This document shows, piece after piece, positions 1-7,494 of a stretch of 33,694 nucleotides of DNA. The notes below the pieces were generated by a model that saw nothing but the letters and a program-made list of their open reading frames with translations, was not told the DNA's origin and did not search any database. Every line of letters starts with the position of its first letter. Positions within the stretch are counted from its first letter, which is position 1. A program made the position numbers and the translations under genes. The stretch is from Sphaerisporangium sp. Its GTDB lineage: Bacteria; Actinomycetota; Actinomycetes; Streptosporangiales; Streptosporangiaceae. The stretch lies in contig JAOPYI010000284.1 in NCBI GenBank assembly GCA_025964675.1, positions 1-33,694 on the forward strand, given 5' to 3'.

Positions 1-577
1 CCATCACCTCCTCCAGAATCGGCGTGGCGACCTGGCCGGGGGTCAGCACGTTCACCCGGATCTTCCTGTCCCTCAGCTCGGACACCCACACCCGTGCGTA
101 GGCGGGCAGCACGGCCTTGCTCGCTGCATACACACTCCAATTGGAGTAGCCCCGGAGCGAAGCGTTCGACCCGGTCATGAAGATCGAGCCTCCATCGTTG
201 AACAGCGGCAGCGCCTTCTGAACCGTGAACAGCGTGCCGCGCGCGTTCAGCGAGAAGGCGGCGTCGAAGTGCTCCTCGGTGATCTCGCCGAGCCCGCCCT
301 GTTCGCCCATGCCGGCACTTGCCCACAACACGTCGACCGTGCCCTTTTCCTGCTTGACGGTCTCGAACAGTCGGTCCAGATCGTCGAGGTCGGCCGAATC
401 GGCTTGCACGCCGGTCACGTTCCGGCCGATCAGCTTGACGGCTTCGTCCAGCGCGTCCTTCCGTCGGCCCGAGATGAAGACGTGAGCCCCTTCGTCGACG
501 AACAGCTTGGCACCGGCCAGCGCCATACCGCTTGTCCCGCCTGTGATCACCGCGACCTTGCCATCGAGCTTTCCCAC
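1..577 (-). CDS. SDR family oxidoreductase (3' end cut by window edge)
   Basis: Short-chain dehydrogenase/reductase of the Rossmann NAD(P)H family, substrate unknown. Reading leftward from a GTG at 577, the protein begins VGKLDGKVAVITGGTSG and shows the family landmarks: the nucleotide loop TGGTSGMA, an NxAG-equivalent stretch (WASAGMG), a catalytic serine (MTGSNAS) and the YAASK Tyr/Lys pair, then RVNVLTPG. About 192 residues are present. The usual length is about 245, so the C-terminus lies left of base 1. GGAG (586-583) sits 5 nt before the GTG, which supports this start over an in-frame GTG at 592. One oddity: the last Gly of TGxxxGxG is Ala, so cofactor binding may differ. It is divergent from a TetR gene, a common repressor/target layout. 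Confidence 0.88.
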   Translation of the reverse strand, partial: MGKLDGKVAVITGGTSGMALAGAKLFVDEGAHVFISGRRKDALDEAVKLIGRNVTGVQADSADLDDLDRLFETVKQEKGTVDVLWASAGMGEQGGLGEITEEHFDAAFSLNARGTLFTVQKALPLFNDGGSIFMTGSNASLRGYSNWSVYAASKAVLPAYARVWVSELRDRKIRVNVLTPGQVATPILEEVM

Positions 578-607
578 AACTACTCCATCCACTCGCCGTG
601 CCGGTGT

Positions 608-675
608 TATGTACACCGATCTGCGTGCTTAACGTATCGGCCGGTGACGCGGGGCGCAAGCTATGCACACCGGTC
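608..675. promoter_or_regulatory. Probable TetR operator region: direct repeats TATGYACACCGRTC
   Basis: The gap between the SDR gene and the TetR gene holds two copies of a 14-base element, TATGTACACCGATC (608-621) and TATGCACACCGGTC (662-675), differing at two positions and 54 bases apart. A CCGAT/ATCGG pair (616-620, 636-640) lies between. Placement between a TetR gene and its divergent neighbour suggests binding by this TetR. That assignment is inference. Confidence 0.4.
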
Positions 676-702
676 GGTACCCGATTGGGCTACGCTGGGC
701 GT

Positions 703-1419
703 GTGACGAAGTTGGAGAAGGGGCCGCGAGGCCTGCGTCGCGGCAGGGGCGCACGAGAGCGAATCGTCAGCGCTTCACAACAACTGTTCCGCGATCAAGG
801 CATCAACGGCACCGGCATGGACCAGCTCTGCGCGGTGGCCGAGGTGTCCAAACGCACGCTCTACCAGCACTTCACCGGCAAAGACGAGCTAATCGCCGAA
901 TGCCTACGCCGATTCGATCCCGACATCCTGCCCGAAGTGTTCGACCGCACCGACCTCACACCCCGCGAACGCCTCCTCGCCGCGTTCGACGTGCACGCGC
1001 CCCTGTGCCCGTTCATCGCAGCCGCCGTCGAAATCCCCGACCCGGGCCACCCGGCACGCGTACACGCCCGCGACTACAAGAAAGCCTTTGCCGCCCGGCT
1101 CACCGATACCGCCCGCGAGGCCGGCGCCACCAACCCCGAACAGCTCGGCGAGCAACTGGCGCTGCTGCTGGATGGCGCCTCGGCCCGCAGCCGAGTCCTC
1201 AACACCGAAACCCTCGCCACCGCCGCCACCATCGCAGCCGTCCTCGTCGACAACGCCATCCCCACGGCAGCGCTACCGGCCGGCGCAGGCGCTGTCGAGC
1301 AGCACGGCCACGATGACGATGACGCCGGCCGGGGCGGCGCCCCACGTTCCGGCCGTGGCGCCGTTGCCGAGCACCCTGGCCAGGGCCACATCCTTGACCG
1401 CATCACGGAGCAGATTTGA
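703..1419 (+). CDS. TetR/AcrR family transcriptional regulator
   Basis: DNA-binding repressor, likely of the divergent SDR gene. Residues about 14-60 form the TetR helix-turn-helix (ARERIVSASQQLFRDQGING, then CAVAEVSKRTLYQHFTGKDEL). The C-terminal ligand domain contains LCPFIAAAVEIPDPGHPAR and RLTDTAREAG, typical of the family. I chose the GTG at 703. The frame stays open upstream to 598 but would cross the operator repeats. The last ~45 residues (HGHDDDDAGRGGAPRSGRG...) are low-complexity and unlike a TetR helix bundle; the domain should end near residue 190-195. The DNA there reads more protein-like on the opposite strand, which hints at a recombination junction near 1280 that replaced the natural C-terminus. 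Confidence 0.85.
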   Translation: MTKLEKGPRGLRRGRGARERIVSASQQLFRDQGINGTGMDQLCAVAEVSKRTLYQHFTGKDELIAECLRRFDPDILPEVFDRTDLTPRERLLAAFDVHAPLCPFIAAAVEIPDPGHPARVHARDYKKAFAARLTDTAREAGATNPEQLGEQLALLLDGASARSRVLNTETLATAATIAAVLVDNAIPTAALPAGAGAVEQHGHDDDDAGRGGAPRSGRGAVAEHPGQGHILDRITEQI

Positions 1420-1480
1420 TCGGAGAGCTTCATTGAGCCGAATAGCGCGCGCAAAGATCGCAGCGTCAACTCGCGCAGGC
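1273..1480 (-). pseudogene. Possible remnant of an unidentified gene under the TetR 3' end
   Basis: On the minus strand this stretch reads, without stop, as a plausible alternating helical protein (AAIFARAIRLNEALRSNLLR, then DAVKDVALARVLG and AGVIVIVAVLLDSA) ending at a TGA at 1273. It has no credible start of its own and lies between the TetR domain end and the stop of the convergent exporter. It may be a leftover C-terminus of a lost gene. I do not recognise the family, and chance is possible in GC-rich DNA. Confidence 0.2.
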
Positions 1481-1532
1481 GCGCCGGCGGTGATGCGCCA
1501 CGGCACCGACGAAGCCTGCGTCCCAGGCCTGA

Positions 1533-2945
1533 TCACCCGCGGCCGGTGGGGACGAGCGAGGCCGAGAGGGCACCGACCAGGGACAGGCCCGCCGTCACCA
1601 GGAGCGCGGGCGCGAAGCCGCCGGTGAACCCGGCCGGGCCCGTGAGGTCGCCCGTACGGGTGAACACCGCGATGGCCAGCGCGATCCCGAACACCCCGCC
1701 GAGCTGGCGGAAGGTGTTGCTGGTGCCCGACGCCTTGCCTATCGCCCCCGGCGGTACGGCGCCGAGGACGGCGTTCTGCACCGTGGGAAGGGCCATGGAG
1801 ATCCCCACGCCGGCCATGAGGAGGCATGGCATCAGCTCGAGGTAGGAAGTGGCCGGACCGGCGACCAGGGCGAGCCGGCCAAGCCCGATCCCCTGCAGCA
1901 CCAGCCCGGCGGTCAGGATCCAACGCTCGCCGAACCGATCGGCCAGCATCCCGGCCAGCGGGGCGACCACCATCGGGGTGGCGGTCCACGGCAGCAGCCG
2001 CAGCCCTGTCTGCAGCGGTGAGTCGCCCAAGACGACCTGCAGGAACTGCGCCATCAGGAAGACCGCGCCGGACAGGCTCCCGATCATGAAGAACCCGGCC
2101 ACGTTCCCCGCGGAGAAGGCCCGCGCGCGGAAGTACGGCATCGGCAGCATCGGCGTGCCGGTCCGCAACTCCCAGGCGACGAAAGCCACCAGTGCCACCA
2201 CTCCGCAGGCCAGTGCCGCCAGCACCTCGGCACTCGTCCAGCCGGAGGTGTTCCCCCGGACCAGCGCCCACACCAGGCCGAGCGATCCGGCCGAGACCAG
2301 CGCGATCCCCGGCAGATCCACCCGGACCTTCGGTCCGCGGCTCTCGGCGACCTTACGGAAGATCAGGGGGACCAGCAGGGCGCCCAGCACCACGTTCACC
2401 CAGAAGATCCACTGCCAGGCCAGGCCCTCCACGATGGCTCCGCCGACCAGCGGGCCGCCGGCCACCGCGAGGCCGGTGAGACCGCCCCAGATCCCGATGG
2501 CCTTGCCGCGCCGTTCCGCGGGGAAGGCCGCGCTGAGGATCGTGAGGGAGAGCGGCATGATCGTGGCCGCGCCGATGCCCTGGACGGCGCGGGCCACGAT
2601 GAGCAGGCCGATGGACGGCGCCAGGGCGCAGGCCGCCGAGAACACCACGAACACGCCGAGCCCGCCGACCAGGACCCGGCGGCGGCCGAAGCGGTCTCCG
2701 AGCGCCGAGGCTGCCAGGATGAACACCGCCAGCGCCAGGCTGTAGGCGTTCACGATCCAGCCGAGCTGCTCGGCACTGGCGCCGAGGGACCGCTGCATGG
2801 TGGTGAGGGCCGTGGTCACGACGAGCACGTCCAGCGCCGCCATGAATGACGCGAACGCCATGAGCGCCAGCACCCACCCGCTGCCGCGCGCCGGCGTGAC
2901 TGCTTGCGGGGGGTGTTGCACATCTGATATCGAATCCACCGACAT
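1533..2945 (-). CDS. DHA2-family (EmrB/QacA) MFS exporter, 14 TM
   Basis: Proton-coupled multidrug exporter of 470 residues in the cytoplasmic membrane. Visible motifs: LDVLVVTTALTTMQRSLG (TM1, motif D1), WIVNAYSLALAVFILAASAL (TM2) followed at once by GDRFGRRR (motif A), then GLTGLAVAGGPLVGG (motif C, antiporter type). Length and the 14 hydrophobic segments fit DHA2. The ATG at 2945 is preceded by AGGAGG at 8 nt, so the longer open frame to 3248 is not used. It is divergent from the DGPF/ECF sigma pair, and ECF42 genes often have an exporter nearby, so the sigma factor may control it. The substrate cannot be read from sequence. Confidence 0.9.
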   Translation of the reverse strand: MSVDSISDVQHPPQAVTPARGSGWVLALMAFASFMAALDVLVVTTALTTMQRSLGASAEQLGWIVNAYSLALAVFILAASALGDRFGRRRVLVGGLGVFVVFSAACALAPSIGLLIVARAVQGIGAATIMPLSLTILSAAFPAERRGKAIGIWGGLTGLAVAGGPLVGGAIVEGLAWQWIFWVNVVLGALLVPLIFRKVAESRGPKVRVDLPGIALVSAGSLGLVWALVRGNTSGWTSAEVLAALACGVVALVAFVAWELRTGTPMLPMPYFRARAFSAGNVAGFFMIGSLSGAVFLMAQFLQVVLGDSPLQTGLRLLPWTATPMVVAPLAGMLADRFGERWILTAGLVLQGIGLGRLALVAGPATSYLELMPCLLMAGVGISMALPTVQNAVLGAVPPGAIGKASGTSNTFRQLGGVFGIALAIAVFTRTGDLTGPAGFTGGFAPALLVTAGLSLVGALSASLVPTGRG

Positions 2946-3019
2946 CGGGGGCCTCCTGGTCAACGGCTGACTGTCTGACACCTCCAGGACGAAGGCCGGA
3001 ACGCGGGAAGGACATCTCT

Positions 3020-3043
3020 CGGGAAATTTCCCGGGACACGTCC
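3020..3043. promoter_or_regulatory. Palindromes in divergent promoter region
   Basis: Between the exporter and the DGPF gene lie a perfect 14-bp palindrome CGGGAAATTTCCCG (3020-3033) and, overlapping nothing but adjoining it, GGAC-AC-GTCC (3034-3043). Both sit about 80-100 bases from either start codon, the right place for an operator. No cognate regulator is identified. Confidence 0.4.
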
Positions 3044-3118
3044 TGAGCGACCGCGCCCGTTCGTCCCTAAAGTGAGACCGGGCGACGGACCGGTCCGCCG
3101 GCCGGAAGGACACCTGCC

Positions 3119-3472
3119 ATGCCGCTGTACGCAGCTCTTCTCTACACCCCTGACCTCGACTGGTCCGCGCCCGAACAGGCCGGATGGATGGCCTTGTACA
3201 GGACCTTCCACGACGAGGCCGACAAGCACGTCCGCGGGGGCAACGCACTGGGCCAAACCTCCACCGCGACCGTGGTGCGGGTGCTCGGCGCCCGCGGCGG
3301 CGAGGTCGTCGTCAGCGACGGGCCGTACGCCGAGACCAAGGAGGTCCTGAGCGGCTTCTACCTGTTGGAGTGCGCCGACCTCGACGAGGCCATCGCGATC
3401 GCCTCGACGATCCCCGCGGCCTGGCACGGCGCAGTCGAGGTACGCCCGGTGCTCCAGATGGGCAACCAGTGA
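3119..3472 (+). CDS. DGPF/YCII-related domain protein
   Basis: Small soluble protein of 117 residues of the YCII-related (DGPF) family, built as a ferredoxin-like alpha-beta fold. The signature is VSDGPYAETKE, with D67-G68-P69-Y70 in place of DGPF, followed by GFYLLECADLDEAIAIA and EVRPV. GGAAGGA lies about 9 nt before the ATG. Its stop (TGA, 3470-3472) is 7 bases before the ECF sigma start, so the two are one transcription unit. In ECF42-type loci, DGPF proteins are the conserved partners and typical targets of the sigma factor. Their biochemical role is not established. Confidence 0.9.
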   Translation: MPLYAALLYTPDLDWSAPEQAGWMALYRTFHDEADKHVRGGNALGQTSTATVVRVLGARGGEVVVSDGPYAETKEVLSGFYLLECADLDEAIAIASTIPAAWHGAVEVRPVLQMGNQ

Positions 3473-3479
3473 TGGACCC

Positions 3480-4733
3480 ATGGCCCACCCACACCCGCTG
3501 ACCGAGGCCGAGGTCCGGCTGGCCGAGACCGTGCGAATCGAAGGTGCCCGCATTCTGGCCACCCTCATCCGTACGGTCGGCGACCTCCAGCTCGCAGAGG
3601 ACGCCGTGCAGGAGGCGACGATCGCCGCGCTGCGCGACTGGCCGGTCTCGGGGCCACCGGAGAACCCTCGCGCCTGGTTGACGGTCGCCGCCCGTCGAAA
3701 GGCCATCGACATCATCCGCAGGGAAGGACTGCGCGCCGGGAAGGAACGGGAGGGAACCGAGCTCATGGACCTCAGCTCCTCCGAGCTATCCGAGAGCGTC
3801 GTCCACGACGACCAGCTCAGGCTGATCTTCACCTGCTGCCATCCCGCCCTCGCCATGGAGGCCCGCGTGGCGCTGGCGCTGCGCACCCTGTGCGGCCTGT
3901 CGACCGAGGAGGTGGCGGCGGCGCTGCTCACCAGCGAGGCGGCCATGGCCAAACGACTCACCCGGACCCGGCAGAAGATCACCCAGGCGTCGATCCCCTA
4001 TCGGATACCCTCACCCGCCGAGCTCCCGAGACGGCTGGCCGCGGTCTGCGCCGTGGTCCACTCGCTGTACACCAGCGGCCACACCCGGCTGTCGGGCGAG
4101 CGGCTCGTGGACATCGATGTCTGCGCCGAGGCGGTCCGGCTCGCCCGGCTGCTGCTGCGTCTGCTGCCCGACGCTCCCGAGCCCCCCGGCCTGCTGGCTC
4201 TGCTCCTGCTCACCGAGGCGCGCCGCCCCGCCCGGCTGAACGCCCAGGGAGAGGTGACACTCCTCGCCGACCAGGACCGCGAGCTCTGGGACACCTCCGC
4301 GATCGCCGAGGGCCTTGCCTGGCTCGCCGTCTCGCTCGAACGCAGCGCGGGGATCGCCGACCCCTGCCAACTGCAGGCTGCCATGGCGGCCCAGCACGCC
4401 ATCGCGCCCACCGCCGCCGACACCGACTGGGCCGAGATCGTCCGGCTCTACGACCTGCTGCTGTCCGTCCAGCCCACCAACCGGGCCGCGGCGCTCGGAC
4501 GGGCCGTCGCGGTGGCCGAGGCCCACGGCCCTCCAGCGGGTCTCGCCGCCCTCGACGCCCTGTCCGACCGCGACCACCGCTGGCAGGCCATACGGGCCGA
4601 GCTGCTCGCCCGCGTGAGACGTTTCGACGAGGCCGCCCGCGAGATGCGCCGATCCCTCGCCGCGACGCTGCCCGCCCCGGAACGAGCCCACCGCCTGCAC
4701 CGCATCGCCCAGTGGTCCACCCCGGGGGTGTGA
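3480..4733 (+). CDS. ECF sigma factor, ECF42 type with C-terminal TPR-like extension
   Basis: RNA polymerase sigma factor of 417 residues. Region 2 lies at about 10-80 (AEDAVQEATIAALRDW, then ENPRAWLTVAARRKAIDIIR) and region 4 at about 105-165 (LIFTCCHPAL, LCGLSTEEVAAALLTSEAAM, KRLTRTRQKI). A ~245-residue C-terminal helical extension follows (LLALLLLTEARRPARLNAQG, AEIVRLYDLLLSVQPTNRAA), which is the ECF42 hallmark and thought to govern activity in the absence of an anti-sigma. None is encoded here. The usual linker motif, of the form LxFNEGY, reads VVHSLYTSGHT. The ATG at 3480 overlaps nothing; an ATG at 3472 overlapping the DGPF stop gives only a 9-codon frame. Translation is probably coupled to the DGPF gene. 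Confidence 0.9.
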   Translation: MAHPHPLTEAEVRLAETVRIEGARILATLIRTVGDLQLAEDAVQEATIAALRDWPVSGPPENPRAWLTVAARRKAIDIIRREGLRAGKEREGTELMDLSSSELSESVVHDDQLRLIFTCCHPALAMEARVALALRTLCGLSTEEVAAALLTSEAAMAKRLTRTRQKITQASIPYRIPSPAELPRRLAAVCAVVHSLYTSGHTRLSGERLVDIDVCAEAVRLARLLLRLLPDAPEPPGLLALLLLTEARRPARLNAQGEVTLLADQDRELWDTSAIAEGLAWLAVSLERSAGIADPCQLQAAMAAQHAIAPTAADTDWAEIVRLYDLLLSVQPTNRAAALGRAVAVAEAHGPPAGLAALDALSDRDHRWQAIRAELLARVRRFDEAAREMRRSLAATLPAPERAHRLHRIAQWSTPGV

Positions 4734-4852
4734 GGGCTGATCTCGGACACCAGGATCGCGCGCCCCGCCTGGCCGGCGTACCGGGATCATGGGCCGCAGG
4801 CCGGTATCATGAGGAAGCCTTACTTTCCCGGCGTCACTAGAAGAGGTGGGTC

Positions 4853-6880
4853 TTGCCCCGTCATGACCCCGAGCGCATCGGCGACTACCGGCTGGCCGAG
4901 CTTCTGGGACAGGGCGGTCAGGGCATGGTCTACCGAGCCCTCTCACCATCCGGTGGCGATGTCGCCGTCAAGGTGCTGCACGCCCAGATGTCCGGAGATC
5001 CCGACGCCCACCGGCGGTTCTTCCGTCAGGTGGACCTCGCGCGGCGGGTCGCCCCTTTCTGCACCGCCCGGGTGCTCGACATGGGACTCCACGACGACCG
5101 GCCATACATCGTCAGCGAGTACGTCTCCGGCGCGTCCCTGGACCATGTGGTCAGGAACGACGGCCCCCGGTCCGGCAGCGGCCTGGATCGTCTCGCGGTG
5201 GCCACGGCGACCGCGCTCGCCGCGATCCACCGGGCCGGGGTCGTGCATCGCGACTTCAAGCCGAGCAACGTCATCCTCGGTCCCGAGGGTCCGGTCGTCA
5301 TCGACTTCGGCATCTCGCTCGCCCTCGACCACACCGTCACCCGATCCGGATCGATGGGCACTCCCGGATACATGGCACCCGAGCAGATCTCGACGGGCCC
5401 CGTCGGCCAGGCCGCGGACGTGTTCAGCTGGGCCGCCACGATGGCGTACGCCGCCACCGGGCAGCGCGCCTTCCCCGGCGACTCGATCCCGGTGCTGTTG
5501 CACGCCATCCTGCACCGCGACCCCGACCTTTCCGGCCTGCCCGCGGGACTCCGGTCTTTGGTGGCGGAGTGCCTGGCCAAGGATCCGGACAGCCGTCCGA
5601 CGGCCGCCGACCTGGTCCGCACCCTCACGGGCGACGGCCAGGCTCGTACGCTCGTGGCTCGTACGGTCACCGGCGAAGCCCCCGCTCCTACGGGCGTCGG
5701 CCCCGGCGACGGCCCGGCCGCCACGGCTCCCTCCGCACCGCCGGTGCCGACTCGTCCGATCCGGCGACGCGTCCTGATAGGGGCGGGTGCGGCCATGGTC
5801 GCGCTGGGGACGGCCTTCACCCTGCCGTCCCTGCTCAGCAGGGGCGACGCGAACGGGTCGCCACAACGCGCGGACACGTCCCCCACGGGCGTGGCGAAGG
5901 CGTCACAGGCGCCTGCCTTCGGCGCGCCGGTCGGGAGCCCCCTGACCGATCACATGAACGATGTTCGATCGGTGGCGATCGGCCGGCTCGACGGCAAGCC
6001 CGTCGCCGTGACCGGGTCCGACGACCAGACCGCCCGGGTGTGGGATCTCGACACCGGAGCCCGGCTCGGTGCCCCGCTCGCGGGACACACCGGATGGGTG
6101 CGGTCGGTGGCGCTCGGCGAGGTCGACGGCATGCCCGTCGCGGTCACCGGCAGCGACGACCACACCGTCCGTGTCTGGGACCTGCACACCGGAAAGCAGG
6201 TGGGCGCCCCCTTGACCGGGCACACCGACGGCGTGAAGTCGGTGGCGGCCGGCAAGCTGGACGGCGTGCCCATCGCGGTCAGCGCCGGCGCCGACGGCAC
6301 CACGCGCGTCTGGGATCTCCGCACCAGAAAGCAACTCGGCGGTCCACTGACCGGGCACGTCGGCAAGGTATGGGCGGTGGCGATCAGCGAGGTCGGCGGC
6401 GTGCCCGTCGCGGTCACCACCGGCGACGACAAGACCGTACGGGTGTGGAACCTCGCCACCAGAAAGCAGCTCGGCGCATCCCTCACCGGACACACCGGAT
6501 GGGTCAGGTCGGTGGCCGTCGGCGACGTCGGCGGCGTGCCCGTCGCCGTCACCGGCAGCGAGGACAAGACCGTCCGAGTCTGGAACCTCGCCACCAGGCA
6601 GCAGCTCGGCGCACCCCTCAGGGGACACACCGGATGGATCTGGTCGGTGGCGCTCGGCGAGGTGGACGGCGCGCCCGTCGCGATCAGCGGCAGCGAGGAC
6701 AAGACCGTCCGAGTGTGGAACCTGACGACGAGAAAAGAGCTCGGCGCTCCTCTCACCGGACACACCGACTCCGTCTGGACCGTGGCCTTCGGACGGCTGG
6801 GGGGCCGGTCCATCGCCGTCACCGGCAGCAGGGACGAGACGGTCCGTGAATGGAACCTCGGCCCGCCCTACCCCTCCTGA
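4853..6880 (+). CDS. Transmembrane Ser/Thr protein kinase with seven WD40 repeats
   Basis: Predicted membrane kinase of 675 residues. The N-terminal PknB-like domain (about 11-265) has the loop LGQGGQGMVY (18-27), AVK with Lys40, HRDFKPSN with catalytic Asp134, DFG at 151-153 and GTPGYMAPE. One segment (about 306-326, VLIGAGAAMVALGTAF) spans the membrane. Residues about 361-670 form seven WD40 repeats of ~44 residues, each ending in RVWDL or RVWNL, so a complete beta-propeller, presumably extracytoplasmic. The TTG at 4853 is chosen because GAGGTG precedes it at the right distance. Oddity: the alpha-C glutamate expected at position 59 (FFRQVDLARRV) is Gln, so the Lys-Glu salt bridge is missing. 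The gene stands alone, and ligand and substrates are unknown. Confidence 0.92.
   Translation: MPRHDPERIGDYRLAELLGQGGQGMVYRALSPSGGDVAVKVLHAQMSGDPDAHRRFFRQVDLARRVAPFCTARVLDMGLHDDRPYIVSEYVSGASLDHVVRNDGPRSGSGLDRLAVATATALAAIHRAGVVHRDFKPSNVILGPEGPVVIDFGISLALDHTVTRSGSMGTPGYMAPEQISTGPVGQAADVFSWAATMAYAATGQRAFPGDSIPVLLHAILHRDPDLSGLPAGLRSLVAECLAKDPDSRPTAADLVRTLTGDGQARTLVARTVTGEAPAPTGVGPGDGPAATAPSAPPVPTRPIRRRVLIGAGAAMVALGTAFTLPSLLSRGDANGSPQRADTSPTGVAKASQAPAFGAPVGSPLTDHMNDVRSVAIGRLDGKPVAVTGSDDQTARVWDLDTGARLGAPLAGHTGWVRSVALGEVDGMPVAVTGSDDHTVRVWDLHTGKQVGAPLTGHTDGVKSVAAGKLDGVPIAVSAGADGTTRVWDLRTRKQLGGPLTGHVGKVWAVAISEVGGVPVAVTTGDDKTVRVWNLATRKQLGASLTGHTGWVRSVAVGDVGGVPVAVTGSEDKTVRVWNLATRQQLGAPLRGHTGWIWSVALGEVDGAPVAISGSEDKTVRVWNLTTRKELGAPLTGHTDSVWTVAFGRLGGRSIAVTGSRDETVREWNLGPPYPS
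5935..6865 (+). repeat. Seven in-frame WD40-coding tandem repeats (~132 bp unit)
   Basis: The kinase gene's 3' half consists of about seven units of ~132 bases. Units share near-identical stretches such as CACACCGGATGG and GACAAGACCGTCCGAGT. Units 4-6 are the most alike, suggesting recent internal duplication or gene conversion. The repeats are coding, not an independent element. Confidence 0.75.
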
Positions 6881-6955
6881 GCACCCACCCACGTCCACCT
6901 GCCGGGCAACTTCCCACCACGTCCGGGCCCCCGGACAGCTGAGCTGAACGCCGGC

Positions 6956-6993
6956 CCGCCGCCTTGACGGCCCTTCACGGCACAAGGCGGCGG
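6956..6993. terminator. Hairpin between convergent genes, likely bidirectional terminator
   Basis: CCGCCGCCTTG (6956-6966) and its exact complement CAAGGCGGCGG (6983-6993) form an 11-bp stem with a 16-base loop. A smaller hairpin GTCCGGG-CC-CCCGGAC precedes it at 6921-6936. It lies between the kinase gene (plus) and the DUF5519 gene (minus). There is no T-run, as is common in high-GC actinomycetes. Confidence 0.55.
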
Positions 6994-7003
6994 CGCGGGG
7001 CCG

Positions 7004-7432
7004 CTAGGCCGACGCGGAGCATCCGATCAGTTCCGGCCTGGTCTCCGAGGCCAGGTGGGCCTTGACCGCGACGCTGAAGAGGGCCACGAGGAGATCGATG
7101 TCCCCGTCGGTCTCCAGCCGGACGCCCACCCAGCCTCGGCCGGGGTGCAGGATGACCTGTTCGGCGGTCATGAGCGTGGGGCCCATCCGCTCGATCACGG
7201 AACGGCTGAGGCATAGATCGGCCTCGTGGTCGGCGTGTAGATGTAGCACCTGCCGATCATTCACACCGACCCCGGTACCCGTGCCGCACGCCGCGTCGCC
7301 GACATGGACCGCGGGCCAGGTCTCCAGCCGTTCGAGAACTCGGCAGGCAGTGGACTCCCTGGTCAGACTCATATCTCCATCGTGGTTCCGAGTGAGGGCC
7401 CACGAAAGCGACGGGTCCGAATCGTTATTCAT
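7004..7432 (-). CDS. DUF5519 (luciferase-domain-like) family protein
   Basis: Small protein of about 142 residues resembling the DUF5519 'luciferase' family seen in actinomycetes. Matching stretches are WPAVHVGDAACGTGTGVGV, VLHLHADHEADLCLS and GWVGVRLETDGDIDLLVALF. The family's function is unknown; it is named for sequence resemblance and no light production is implied. The start is uncertain. ATG 7432 has a weak GGTGAA before it, ATG 7372 is also possible, and a GTG at 7498 overlaps the stop of the upstream exporter (GTGA), which would mean translational coupling and 164 residues. The gene is co-directional with the exporter and MarR genes and probably co-transcribed. Confidence 0.7.
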   Translation of the reverse strand: MNNDSDPSLSWALTRNHDGDMSLTRESTACRVLERLETWPAVHVGDAACGTGTGVGVNDRQVLHLHADHEADLCLSRSVIERMGPTLMTAEQVILHPGRGWVGVRLETDGDIDLLVALFSVAVKAHLASETRPELIGCSASA

Positions 7433-7494
7433 TTCACCGTGTAAGTTACGTTCCGCGGCGTTGGCGGCCCGGCCATCTCCGGAGCCCGGACGTC

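Noticed and set aside
2946-3248. A 101-residue N-terminal extension of the first DHA2 exporter.
   Set aside because: AGGAGG directly precedes the ATG at 2945, the protein from there starts as the family does, and the extension would cover the divergent promoter and the DGPF gene start.
5935-6865. Tandem repeats that might be a CRISPR or minisatellite.
   Set aside because: The ~132-bp units are in frame and encode WD40 blades with conserved RVWDL/RVWNL ends, so they are coding.
5903-6985. Long open frames on the minus strand across the WD40 region.
   Set aside because: They mirror the repeat structure of the real gene, lack a ribosome site and contain no recognisable domain. They are shadows of GC-rich repeats.
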